Assembly: GCA_965226945.1 (NCBI GenBank)
Contig: OZ245717.1
Coordinates: 1,736,001 to 1,800,000, forward strand
Direction of reading: 5' to 3'
Origin: SYLG01 sp965226945
GTDB taxonomy: Bacteria; Planctomycetota; Planctomycetia; Gemmatales; Gemmataceae
DNA length: 64,000 nt
Both the position numbers and the translations under genes were made by a program. Under the pieces are notes generated by a model that saw nothing but the letters and a program-made list of their open reading frames with translations, ran no database searches and was not told where the DNA came from. This document shows positions 8,565 to 17,904 of the stretch, piece by piece; within the stretch, counting starts at the first letter, position 1, and each line of letters starts with the position of its first letter.

Positions 8565-11468
8565 ATGAACACTCTCCTATTCTTTGCTGCGAGCGCCCTG
8601 GCGGCGCCCGGCGCCGATGAACCGGTGCCATTCGGCCGGGATATTCTTCCACTTTTTTCAGCGAACTGCTTCGCTTGCCACGGTCCCGACGCCAAGGACC
8701 GCCAGGCGAACTTGCGTCTCGATATCGAGGCTGAAGCCAAGAAGAAGGGGGAAAATGGCGCCGCCATCGTCGCGGGCAAGCCGGATCAAAGTCTTCTATT
8801 TGAACGCATCAAGAGCACCGATTCGGCGCTCATCATGCCGCCCGTCGATTCGCACAAGAAGCTCAAGCCAGAGCAGATCGAAACGATTCGCCGCTGGATC
8901 GCCGAAGGAGCAAAATGGCAGCGGCACTGGTCGTTCGAAGCGGTCAAGCGGCCGTCCGGCACACTGGATGACCAGGTGCGTGCGCGCCTGGCAAAGCTGA
9001 ACCTCAAATTGCGGCCCGCCGCATCGCCGCATGTTCTTGCGCGACGGCTAGCACTCGATCTGACCGGCCTGCCGCCCACGCTGGAACAGGCCGATGCGTT
9101 TGCGCGCAATGCGACGCCGGAGGCTTATGAGAAACTCGTTGACCAGTTGCTCGCCAGCCCGCGCTTTGGAGAACACTGGGCGCGCATGTGGCTCGATTTG
9201 GCGCGCTATGCCGACACCAAGGGGTACGAAAAGGACCTGAGCCGCACAATGTGGCCCTATCGCGATTGGGTGATCGATGCGTTCAATCGGGATATGCCGT
9301 TGGACCAATTCACTACGGAACAACTGGCCGGCGATCTGCTGCCCAAGGCGAGCCAGCAGCAAATCATCGCGACTGCCTTCCATCGCAACACGATGACCAA
9401 CGACGAGGGAGGCACCGACGACGAGGAATTCCGGGTGGTCGCGATCAAGGACCGGGTCGACACCACGATGCAAGCCTGGATGGGGCTGACCTTCGGCTGC
9501 GCCAAGTGCCACACGCACAAGTATGACCCGGTTTCCATTGAAGACTATTATCGCCTGTACGCGATCTTCAATCAGACCGAAGACGCGGATCGCTACGACG
9601 AACAGCCGAAGCTCGAAATCCTTACGCCAGAGCAGCAAGAAAAGCGCAAGCGTTTCCAAGCCGAAATCGCAAAACTAGAAGCGGAGCGTGCGCGCATTGA
9701 AGAGACTGATTCTGTTGGGCCCACGAGCCCTTGGCAAGCTGCCAAGGTGCAGGAGTTGCAATCGCTTGAAGGCGCCAAGCTGGCCAAGGGGCCCAACGAT
9801 ACGGTCCTTGCCAGTGGCAAATCCCCCGAAAAAGAGACCTACACGCTGACATTGAATCTCGCCCCAGGCAAGCATACGGCCTTACGCCTGGAGGCATTGA
9901 CCGCGAAATTGCCGCGCGGCGCGTTCGCCGTGGGACGCAACCAAGGCGATCCCAACTTTGTGATTTCGGAAATCACGGTGGAACTTATGGGAGCATCCAC
10001 CCCGACCGCAATCAAGCTGCAAAACCCACGAGCCGACTACTCCCAGGGCGGGTGGCCCGTGAGTGCCGCGATCGATGGCGACACGAAGACCGGATGGGCC
10101 GTCGCCCCGCGTTTCCATGAACGGCACGAGGCAATCTTCGATTTTGCAACTCCCATCGAGGTCGCAAGTCCGAACCAGCTCCGAGTCAAACTGGTGCAGA
10201 ACTATGGCACGAGCTTGACTCTCGCACGGTTTCGCATCGCGACGAGTCAGGCCGATCCCAGGACGCTGGCCCTCGGCACGACTTCGCCAGAAGGCCAAAA
10301 GGTACGCGCAGAATTGGAGACGGCACGCAAGAACCTGAAAGAGGCCATTCCAGGCACCATCCCTGACTTGCCGATTCTGCGAGAATTGCCGGCGGAGAAA
10401 CGCCGAACGACGCGCGTGCAGCTACGAGGGAACTTCCTGGACCCGGGCGCCAAGGTCGAGCCGGTCATTCCCACGGCATTCGGCGCGGTTGGTCCGGACA
10501 TGAAGGCGACCAGGTTGGGAGTTGCCCAGTGGCTTGTGGCGAAGGATAACCCGCTGACGCCGCGCGTCTGGGCCAATCGGATCTGGGCCCGGCTTTTTGG
10601 CATGGGGCTGGTCGAGACCGAAGAAGACTTCGGCGCGCTGGGCAGCTTTCCTTCCAATCCGGAATTGCTCGACTGGCTGGCGGCTGAATACCGCGACCAG
10701 GGTTGGTCGCTCAAGAAATTGCTGCGCACGATTGTCCTCAGCGAAACCTACAAGCAGAGTTCCGAAACGACGGCCAAGCTCCTTCAGGCCGACCCGCGCA
10801 ATGCCTTCGCGAGCCGGGGAAGTCGCTATCGGCTGGGGGCCGAAGCGGTACGCGATCAGGCGCTGGCGGTGGCCGGACTTTTGTCCAACAAGATGGGCGG
10901 ACCCAGCGTCATGCCGCCCCAGCCCGAGGGACTGTGGCGCTCCACCTACAACGCAGTAAGCTGGGTCGATGCCGAGGGGGAGAACCGCTATCGGCGCGGC
11001 CTTTACACCTACCTGAAGCGAACCACCCCCTACCCTTCCTTCTTGACATTTGACGGCGGCAGCGGCGAGGTCTGCCAGGTGCGGCGCATTCGCACGAATA
11101 CCCCCTTGCAGGCGTTGGTACTTTTGAACGATCCCGTCTACACCGAAGCGGCCGGCGCCCTCGCCAAGCGGATGGTGGCCGACGCCACAGACACCAAATC
11201 ACGCCTGGCCAGAGGGTTGCGTTTGGCGCTAATCCGACCGCTACGCGAAGGCGAAGCTGCCCCGCTTGAGCGACTCTATCAAGAAGCTTCTCAGTCGTTT
11301 GCCGCCAAACCCAAAGAAGCCGAAGCGCTTCTGCGCGCTAGCCGTCTGAAAGTCGCCGGCCCCAAGAACAACCAACCGACAGAAAAACTCTCGGATGCGG
11401 AATGGGCTGCCTGGGTCGTGACGGCCGGCGCCATTTTGAACCTGGACGAACTCCTCACCCGGAACTGA
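8565..11468 (+). CDS. PSD1 planctomycete cytochrome c protein (DUF1549-DUF1553)
   Basis: A 967-residue exported protein. After a short signal (LLFFAASALAAP) comes a planctomycete cytochrome c domain with heme motif C35-FA-C38-H39 (SANCFACHGPDAKDRQ). The DUF1549 domain follows (FGEHWARMWLDLARYADTKG), containing a second CxxCH at C312-C315-H316 (GCAKCHTHKYDP). A middle region with discoidin-like sequence (AAIDGDTKTGWAV) precedes the C-terminal DUF1553 (NPLTPRVWANRIWARLFG, VCQVRRIRTNTPLQALVLLN). The role of this family is not established; it is nearly always paired with a DUF1501 protein, as here, where the next gene starts 3 bases after its stop. It may act in periplasmic electron transfer or polymer attack; both are conjecture. 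Confidence 0.93.
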   Translation: MNTLLFFAASALAAPGADEPVPFGRDILPLFSANCFACHGPDAKDRQANLRLDIEAEAKKKGENGAAIVAGKPDQSLLFERIKSTDSALIMPPVDSHKKLKPEQIETIRRWIAEGAKWQRHWSFEAVKRPSGTLDDQVRARLAKLNLKLRPAASPHVLARRLALDLTGLPPTLEQADAFARNATPEAYEKLVDQLLASPRFGEHWARMWLDLARYADTKGYEKDLSRTMWPYRDWVIDAFNRDMPLDQFTTEQLAGDLLPKASQQQIIATAFHRNTMTNDEGGTDDEEFRVVAIKDRVDTTMQAWMGLTFGCAKCHTHKYDPVSIEDYYRLYAIFNQTEDADRYDEQPKLEILTPEQQEKRKRFQAEIAKLEAERARIEETDSVGPTSPWQAAKVQELQSLEGAKLAKGPNDTVLASGKSPEKETYTLTLNLAPGKHTALRLEALTAKLPRGAFAVGRNQGDPNFVISEITVELMGASTPTAIKLQNPRADYSQGGWPVSAAIDGDTKTGWAVAPRFHERHEAIFDFATPIEVASPNQLRVKLVQNYGTSLTLARFRIATSQADPRTLALGTTSPEGQKVRAELETARKNLKEAIPGTIPDLPILRELPAEKRRTTRVQLRGNFLDPGAKVEPVIPTAFGAVGPDMKATRLGVAQWLVAKDNPLTPRVWANRIWARLFGMGLVETEEDFGALGSFPSNPELLDWLAAEYRDQGWSLKKLLRTIVLSETYKQSSETTAKLLQADPRNAFASRGSRYRLGAEAVRDQALAVAGLLSNKMGGPSVMPPQPEGLWRSTYNAVSWVDAEGENRYRRGLYTYLKRTTPYPSFLTFDGGSGEVCQVRRIRTNTPLQALVLLNDPVYTEAAGALAKRMVADATDTKSRLARGLRLALIRPLREGEAAPLERLYQEASQSFAAKPKEAEALLRASRLKVAGPKNNQPTEKLSDAEWAAWVVTAGAILNLDELLTRN

Positions 11469-11471
11469 TTC

Positions 11472-12998
11472 ATGAACGATTTTTTGACTCCAGGTGTTGC
11501 GCGCTTACAAAACATCACCCGCCGCCACCTTTTGCAACAAGGCGGCCTGGGCCTGGGGGCCATTGCCTTGCAAAGCCTGTTGGCAGGCGAGGGCCGATCG
11601 GCATCGCCGGCCAATCCGATGACGGTTCGGGGACCGATGATTGCGCAAAAGGCCAAGCGGGTCATCTACCTGCACATGGCGGGGTCCCCGTCGCAACTGG
11701 AGCTTTTCGAAGACAAACCGGAGCTCAAAAAGCTCCATATGAAAGACGCGCCGAAGTCGTTCCTTGAAGGCAAGCGCTTTGCATTCATCCAGGGGGTGCC
11801 CAAGATCCTGGCGGGTCAATTCTCCTTCAAGAAATATGGCCAGAGCGGGCAAACAATCAGCGAACTTTTACCCCAGTTCGCCCAGGTGGCGGACAAGGTG
11901 TGCGTCATCCGCACCGTCAACACCGATCAGTTCAATCACGCCCCGGCGCAGCTTTTGGTGCAAACCGGTTCGGCACGGCTGGGAAACCCGTCGATGGGTT
12001 CCTGGGTGACTTATGGGCTAGGCAGCACCAACCAGGATTTACCTGGTTTTGTGGTTCTGCTCTCCGGCGGCAAGACGCCCGATGCGGGCAAATCGCTCTG
12101 GGGCACCGGCTTCTTGCCCAGTGTTTACCAGGGAGTCCAGTGTCGCACCAGCGGCGACCCCGTGCTGTATCTGGGCAATCCCGCGGGAATCGACCGCACG
12201 ATGCGCCGGCGCGTGCTGGATACGATCGCGCAGATGAATGAGGCTGAACATCGCCAAAGCGGCGATCCGGAAACCGCCACGCGCATCGCCCAGTACGAAC
12301 TGGCCTACAAGATGCAGGTTTCCGTGCCCGAGGTGATGGACATTTCACGCGAGCCGAAACACATCCTCGATCTCTATGGCGCGAAGGCCGGCTTCGTCTC
12401 GAAAGCCGAAAGCGCCGAAGATCCCCGAGTGCTTTACAAGGGGGACGATCCGACCTTTGCCAATAATTGTCTGTTGGCCCGTCGCCTCGTTGAGAACGGC
12501 GTGCGCTTTGTGCAGATCTATGACTGGGGCTGGGATCATCACGGTTCGTCGCTGGGGGAAAGCATCGACGAAACCCTACCGATCAAGTGCCAGCAGATCG
12601 ATCGCGCCGTCTCCGGACTTCTCCTCGACCTCCAGCAGCGCGGCATGCTCGATGATACCCTAGTCGTCTGGGGCGGCGAATTCGGCCGCACCCCGATGAT
12701 GCAAAACAATGTCCACAAGGAACTGAAAAAGGGGTACATTGGCCGCGACCATCACCCACACGCCTACACCATGTGGCTGGCAGGTGGCGGGATTAAGGGA
12801 GGCCTTTCCTACGGCCAGACCGATGAATTCGGATATTACCCTGTGGAAAATCCGGTAAGTATTCGTGACCTGCAAGCGACGATTCTCCACCAACTGGGAC
12901 TTGATCCGTTCCAGTTCCACTTTGCCTACCAGGGACTCGATCAACGGCTCATTGGACCCGGTCATGAGGCCAAGGTGCTGAAGGGGATTTTGGCGTAA
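11472..12998 (+). CDS. DUF1501 (sulfatase-like fold) protein
   Basis: A 508-residue partner of the PSD1 gene, starting 3 bases after it, so the two are one transcript. The N-terminus carries a Tat-like signal (NITRRHLLQQGGLGLGAIAL). The body has the DUF1501 hallmarks: YLHMAGSPSQLELFEDKPEL, GRDHHPHAYTMWLAGGGIKGG (the conserved RDHHP-W-AGGG block) and DTLVVWGGEFGRTPMMQ. DUF1501 belongs to the alkaline phosphatase/sulfatase structural superfamily, and the conserved Asp/His residues are consistent with metal binding, but no substrate is known. Tat export of this protein and Sec export of its cytochrome partner would place both in the periplasm. Confidence 0.92.
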   Translation: MNDFLTPGVARLQNITRRHLLQQGGLGLGAIALQSLLAGEGRSASPANPMTVRGPMIAQKAKRVIYLHMAGSPSQLELFEDKPELKKLHMKDAPKSFLEGKRFAFIQGVPKILAGQFSFKKYGQSGQTISELLPQFAQVADKVCVIRTVNTDQFNHAPAQLLVQTGSARLGNPSMGSWVTYGLGSTNQDLPGFVVLLSGGKTPDAGKSLWGTGFLPSVYQGVQCRTSGDPVLYLGNPAGIDRTMRRRVLDTIAQMNEAEHRQSGDPETATRIAQYELAYKMQVSVPEVMDISREPKHILDLYGAKAGFVSKAESAEDPRVLYKGDDPTFANNCLLARRLVENGVRFVQIYDWGWDHHGSSLGESIDETLPIKCQQIDRAVSGLLLDLQQRGMLDDTLVVWGGEFGRTPMMQNNVHKELKKGYIGRDHHPHAYTMWLAGGGIKGGLSYGQTDEFGYYPVENPVSIRDLQATILHQLGLDPFQFHFAYQGLDQRLIGPGHEAKVLKGILA

Positions 12999-13031
12999 CG
13001 GGTTGAAACATTTCGGGCAGGCAACCTGAAA

Positions 13032-13601
13032 TCAATCGGGCAGACCCAACTGTCTCTTGCGCTCGGTCATCATGTTACAAAACAGCGCCCCCTGGCCGCG
13101 AGCATCATCCAGGGCAACATGGGTGTGCGCGATCGGGTCAAACCACCTTTTGGGCATGTTCTTCTTCACCGAATCGCGGTATTCCTTGCCCATCAGCGCC
13201 ATGGCGTAGGTCTTGATGTCGAGCGCTGAGTGCGAAAACGGGCTGTGACCCGCGAAGCGAATCATATACCAGTAAACAAACAAAAAATCGTAAGCGGCCG
13301 GATAGCCGACGAAGACCGGCTTGCCGGGTAAGGACTTGACCCAGTTCACATACTCGGGCATCACCACGGCCGGGTCGCGCGGATTCTTGCGGCATGCCGC
13401 CCAGGCCTGTGGCTGCGTTTCCCACCAGGCCATCGTCGCCGGACTGCCCTTGGCTCCGGGCAAGAGGTCCAGGTTTGCTTCGTAGGTGCCCACCAGGGTT
13501 TTGTCGGCGAGGAACGCCGCCGAGGCGAAACTGAGCATCGAGTGAGGCCCGGGGATCGGCCCATCGGCCTCGACATCGGTGCTGACATAAATCTCCGACA
13601 T
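13032..13601 (-). CDS. DEDDh-type 3'-5' exonuclease (RNase H-like fold)
   Basis: A 189-residue cytoplasmic protein. The three exonuclease motifs are readable: Exo I STDVEADGP (Asp and Glu), Exo II around GYPAAYDFLFVYWY (Asp), and Exo III IAHTHVALDDARGQG (His and Asp). This is the DEDDh arrangement, closest by eye to the Rv2179c-like exoribonuclease family rather than to DnaQ epsilon. It would remove nucleotides from 3' ends of RNA or DNA with two metal ions. It sits between convergent DUF1501 and the metal-efflux operon; with only 60 bases after the CusA-like stop it could be read from the same transcript. Confidence 0.82.
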   Translation of the reverse strand: MSEIYVSTDVEADGPIPGPHSMLSFASAAFLADKTLVGTYEANLDLLPGAKGSPATMAWWETQPQAWAACRKNPRDPAVVMPEYVNWVKSLPGKPVFVGYPAAYDFLFVYWYMIRFAGHSPFSHSALDIKTYAMALMGKEYRDSVKKNMPKRWFDPIAHTHVALDDARGQGALFCNMMTERKRQLGLPD

Positions 13602-13661
13602 AATCCATCCTTTTTTTCTTTCTTCAGTCCGTCATTTTCAAGGAATCCATATTCCCCTGTG

Positions 13662-16600
13662 TCAGGCAGCCTGTTTCTCCTTCTGCAAAAGCGCAAGCCG
13701 ATGGAAGCGCACCCTGTGGAATAGAAGCGGCAAGAACAGATCAATCACTTCGTCAGCGATTAGTAGGCCGCCGAGCACAGGCACGACCATCGGCTTGAGA
13801 ATCTCCGATCCCGGACCGCTGGCCAGGAGTAACGGAGCCAGCCCCAGGAGTGTGGTGGCCTCGGTCAACAGTTTGGGCCGCAAGCGATGGGCGGCGCCAT
13901 CGAGAACGACTTTGCGTAGCTGGTCGACATTCAACCGCGCCAGTCCCCCCGCATCCTCGATCGCCTGGCGCAGATAGACGAGCATGACGATTCCCGTCGA
14001 CGTCGCCATGCCGAAGCAGGCGATGAAACCTACCCAGGCCGCAACTGAGAGCGGATACCCGAACAGCCATTGCAAAATCATCCCGCCGGCCAGGGCTCCG
14101 GGAACGGCCAAGAGCATCAAGGCGGCATCGGCCAGATCGCGATACGTCCACCAGAGTAACAGGAAAATGAGCAGGATCACCGCGGGGATGGCAATCGTGA
14201 GCGTCTTCGCTGCGCGAGCTTGCTGCTCGAATTGTCCGGTCCATTCGCAAAAGACTCCCTCGGGCAGCTTCACCTTCGCGGCAATCTCCTGGCGGGCGCG
14301 CGCCACAAACTCCGCGGCATCATCGCCGCGCACATTGAGCCGGACATAGTTGCGCAATAGCCCATTTTCCCCTTTGATGGCCGCAGGCCCCTCCGTCACG
14401 CGGATCTGGGCCACCGAAGACAGCGGTACCGCGGAGAAAAGGGTGCCATTGCGAGATAACACCGGAAGATCGCCCAGCGTTTGCTCGTCTTCGCGGTGGG
14501 CTCTGGCGTAGACCAGGCGAACCGGATGGCGCTCCCGCCCTTCGACGGTCTGCGTGATCACCCGGCCTCCCAGTGCGATTTCCACCAAATCCGCAATCGA
14601 ACGCGTGTCGATCCCCAGTTTCGCAGCCTGGATGCGGTCGGGAAACACTTCGAGATGGCCCTTGCCCCGGACTGGGTCGGAAATGACATCGGCGGCGCCA
14701 GGCACGGTCTTCAACACGGCGGCGATCTCCTCCGAGGCGCGGACCACATCGTGGAGTCGGCGGCCGAGCACGCGCACGCCTACCGTGGTGTTGACACCGG
14801 TGGCGAGCATGTCGACCCGGTTTTGAATCGGCATCGTCCAGACATTGGTCCAGCCCGGCATCTGCATCACCCGATCGAGTTCGCCGCCAAAACCAGCCAA
14901 GTCGACGCGGCCGCGCGGCCAGAGCAAAAGCCCGGCAGCGAACGAGCGGGTTAACTCAGACTGCACGGCATCGAGTGCGGGCACCGGCTCTAGAAACGGC
15001 AACGCATCGCCGGAACCATGGTGGTGCACCGTGCCCGACCCATGATGGCGACTGGGCGCAGGCTGCGTCTGGCGCACGCGCTGCCATTCTTCACGGGCGG
15101 CTTGAACTTTCGAATCGATCACGATTGTGCCCGCAAGCAACGATTCCAGCACGAGCCGGGTGTAAAGCGCCGCGCCGCGTTCAAGCAGTTCCGCATTCAA
15201 TTCTCGGATCTGCTCGCGCCACAACTGGCGATAGCGGTTGCGCACGATTTCCGTCAACGACTCGATCAGCGTCGGTGGCTCCAAGCCCAATAGCCCGCTC
15301 GCTTGTTGCCAAAGATGAGACCAGCTACCGTTGCGCGCGAAGTCGGCACCGGGCGAAATCGCTTCCATTTCCACCAGATGGCGAGACAGTTCGCGCACGA
15401 TGGGAGCGATTGCTTCAGGCGTTGGCTCCATCGCCATATGGCTGACATGGCCGGCCAGCAGCGAATCGACCATGGGAGCCAGCCCCTGATCGGCCACGGC
15501 GCGCGACAAGGCACCGGAAGCCTCTAGTTTCACCAGAAACTGCTCGACAAGGAAGCGCGCCTGGCGCGGTCCCAGATCGCGTTCGAATTCACGAATGCGC
15601 TGATAGGCGGCTTCGCGCATCTGGGCATCGAAAAGAGGGATCGCCTCCATCGACGCGGCATTCGCTGCATCCTCCCGGGTCAACCCCTCAGGCAGCCGAA
15701 TCAACTTCCGCTCAAGCAGCGCATCGAGCACCATAAGCGCCTGCCTTTCGGCCGCGGCGGGAGTCAAACAACGCCGGGGCCAAAACTCGCGGGGACGAAA
15801 CCCGATCATGGTTTCGATCATGTCGAGCGGCGCCGGATCGGCGGCGGTCTCCGCCCGTCCGGCTTTACCGACCACCATCTCCACTTCGGGAAAGCGGCAA
15901 AAGATCATGTCGCGCGCACGCAAATCATCGGTGGCCTGCGTGGAAGACATCCGGGGCACGGTGATCGGCATGTCCATCACCATCCCCTCATCCAAGGGCG
16001 TCAAGAACTCCCGGGCCAGGGGCGACACCCACTGCCTTGCAAGCAACGCCACAAGAACGAGAGAAAGCGTAACGCCAACGCGCGCTCCAGGCCCACGGGC
16101 CAGCGCGATGCCCAAAACCAGGGCCAGGGCGATGACCAGCCGCGAGACCCAATCACTACCGAACGCAGCCGCCCCCAGGATCAACGTCGCTCCGACCACC
16201 CAGCCGATCGCCAGTGGTCGATCGAGGAGATAACCAAGAACGGGGCGGTACACCTGGGTCAATCCGCGGACCAGGCCGATTTCCTCTTCGCTACGCAAGC
16301 GGCCGCGCACCCAGAAAGTGCAAAGCGCGGGGACCAGCGTGATCGAGATCAGTCCGACCCCAATCATCGTGAACGACTTGGTGTAGGCCAGCGGATGAAA
16401 CATCTTTCCTTCCAGGCCGCCCAGGGCGAACACGGGCAAGAACGAAACGAGCATGATCGCGATCGCGAACACCATCGGCCGCCCCACCTGCAAGCAGGCC
16501 GCAAGGACTTCTTCGCTTGTGTCTCCCGATACGGGACGCTCTCCAAATTTGCGTTTCAGGCGATGCATGACATTTTCCGCGGTCACGATCGCCGCATCGA

Positions 16601-17858
16601 CGAGCACGCCGATCGAGATCGCCAGTCCCGCCATCGACATGAGATTGGTTTGCACATCGACCCAGCCAAGACGGCGTAGAAGGTCGACCGCGACAAACGA
16701 GAATAACACCGCCAGAGGCAAAGTGATGGCGACCACGAGCGCGGTGCGCAAATGCCTGAGCACGACGATGATGCACACCGCGGCGGTGATCATCGCCTCG
16801 GCAAGAGTGCGCCAGACCGTGGCCAGGGTATCGCGGATCAGCGGCGTCCGGTCGTAGACCGCCACCACCCGGACGCCTGCGGGCAAGCCCGTTTGCAACT
16901 CCAAGATTTTGGCACGCAGCCGCCGGATCACTTCCAGGGGATTTTCCCCCTGGCGCATCATCACAACGCCGCCGGTCGCTTCGTTACCGTCTTTTTCCAG
17001 TATGCCGCGGCGCGGTTGCGAGCCGAGCACCACCCGGGCCACATCGCCAAGGAGAACGACCGATCCTTCCGCGCTGGTAAGCGGAATGATCTCCACATCG
17101 CGAATCACTCGCTGCGGTTCAAACCCCGCGTCATTTTCCCCCGGACGAGCTCCCAGCCAGCCGACTCCGCGCGCGACGAATTCGGCATTGCCCTTGTGCA
17201 CGACATTGCCGCCGACGGCCACATTGGCTCGGGCAATCGCCTCGGCCACCGCGCCGGGGGCAATACCATGAGCACGCAAGCGATGGGGGTCAAGTTCCAC
17301 CTGGTATTCCAGCGCCATGCCCCCGACACTCGCCACCTCGGCAACGCCGGGCACGGAGGCAAGCTGCGGACGGATGTACCAGTCTTGAATGGCGCGCAAG
17401 CGGCCCGGGTCGCTCTTGTTGGATTCCACGGTGTACCAGAAGATCTGACCGGTCGCCGCCGAATCGGGACCAAGGCGCGGCGAGGCGCCCGCGGGAAATG
17501 TACCGGCCGAGCGTGCCAACGCCTCGCCCACGCGCCTGCGCGCTTGATCGATCGGCACATCGTCTTCGAAAATGACCGCCAGGCTGGAAAAACCGACATC
17601 GCTGGACGATCGGACCACTCGCACCCCTGGCACGCCCTTGAGTTCAAGCGATAGCGGGTAGGAGACCTGATCTTCGATCTCCTGGGGGCCGTGGCCGGGC
17701 CAGTCGGTGAAGACAATCACCTGGTTTTCCGACAGATCGGGAATCGCATCGACCGGGGCCACGAGCACACAGCGCACGCCCCAGAGCGCGCCGAGAATGG
17801 CGAGTACAACGATCAGCCAGCGCGCGCGGATCGAAAAAAAAATGATTCGATCGATCAT
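13662..17858 (-). CDS. CusA/CzcA-like heavy-metal RND efflux pump with large periplasmic insertion
   Basis: A 1398-residue inner-membrane RND permease of the heavy-metal efflux type. Signatures include the first helix MIDRIIFFSIRARWLIVVLAI, DLSENQVIVFTDWPGHGPQEIEDQVSYPL, the central IGVLVDAAIVTAENVMHRLK, and MPIQNRVDMLATGVNTTVGVRVLG. It should pump Cu, Ag, Zn or Co from periplasm or cytoplasm through an adaptor and outer-membrane channel. Usual CusA length is about 1050. Here two extra hydrophobic stretches (about residues 555-625) and an insertion of 250-300 residues (about 695-990) interrupt the second porter region; the insertion includes a histidine cluster (RHHGSGTVHHHGSGD near residue 943). 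I chose the ATG at 17858, where homology begins. It ends a five-gene operon; no TolC-like gene is nearby. Confidence 0.9.
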   Translation of the reverse strand: MIDRIIFFSIRARWLIVVLAILGALWGVRCVLVAPVDAIPDLSENQVIVFTDWPGHGPQEIEDQVSYPLSLELKGVPGVRVVRSSSDVGFSSLAVIFEDDVPIDQARRRVGEALARSAGTFPAGASPRLGPDSAATGQIFWYTVESNKSDPGRLRAIQDWYIRPQLASVPGVAEVASVGGMALEYQVELDPHRLRAHGIAPGAVAEAIARANVAVGGNVVHKGNAEFVARGVGWLGARPGENDAGFEPQRVIRDVEIIPLTSAEGSVVLLGDVARVVLGSQPRRGILEKDGNEATGGVVMMRQGENPLEVIRRLRAKILELQTGLPAGVRVVAVYDRTPLIRDTLATVWRTLAEAMITAAVCIIVVLRHLRTALVVAITLPLAVLFSFVAVDLLRRLGWVDVQTNLMSMAGLAISIGVLVDAAIVTAENVMHRLKRKFGERPVSGDTSEEVLAACLQVGRPMVFAIAIMLVSFLPVFALGGLEGKMFHPLAYTKSFTMIGVGLISITLVPALCTFWVRGRLRSEEEIGLVRGLTQVYRPVLGYLLDRPLAIGWVVGATLILGAAAFGSDWVSRLVIALALVLGIALARGPGARVGVTLSLVLVALLARQWVSPLAREFLTPLDEGMVMDMPITVPRMSSTQATDDLRARDMIFCRFPEVEMVVGKAGRAETAADPAPLDMIETMIGFRPREFWPRRCLTPAAAERQALMVLDALLERKLIRLPEGLTREDAANAASMEAIPLFDAQMREAAYQRIREFERDLGPRQARFLVEQFLVKLEASGALSRAVADQGLAPMVDSLLAGHVSHMAMEPTPEAIAPIVRELSRHLVEMEAISPGADFARNGSWSHLWQQASGLLGLEPPTLIESLTEIVRNRYRQLWREQIRELNAELLERGAALYTRLVLESLLAGTIVIDSKVQAAREEWQRVRQTQPAPSRHHGSGTVHHHGSGDALPFLEPVPALDAVQSELTRSFAAGLLLWPRGRVDLAGFGGELDRVMQMPGWTNVWTMPIQNRVDMLATGVNTTVGVRVLGRRLHDVVRASEEIAAVLKTVPGAADVISDPVRGKGHLEVFPDRIQAAKLGIDTRSIADLVEIALGGRVITQTVEGRERHPVRLVYARAHREDEQTLGDLPVLSRNGTLFSAVPLSSVAQIRVTEGPAAIKGENGLLRNYVRLNVRGDDAAEFVARARQEIAAKVKLPEGVFCEWTGQFEQQARAAKTLTIAIPAVILLIFLLLWWTYRDLADAALMLLAVPGALAGGMILQWLFGYPLSVAAWVGFIACFGMATSTGIVMLVYLRQAIEDAGGLARLNVDQLRKVVLDGAAHRLRPKLLTEATTLLGLAPLLLASGPGSEILKPMVVPVLGGLLIADEVIDLFLPLLFHRVRFHRLALLQKEKQAA

Positions 17859-17904
17859 TGGGGAAGCCCGCGCGAACGGATCAAAAAGGAGAGCATTCGA
17901 TCGA

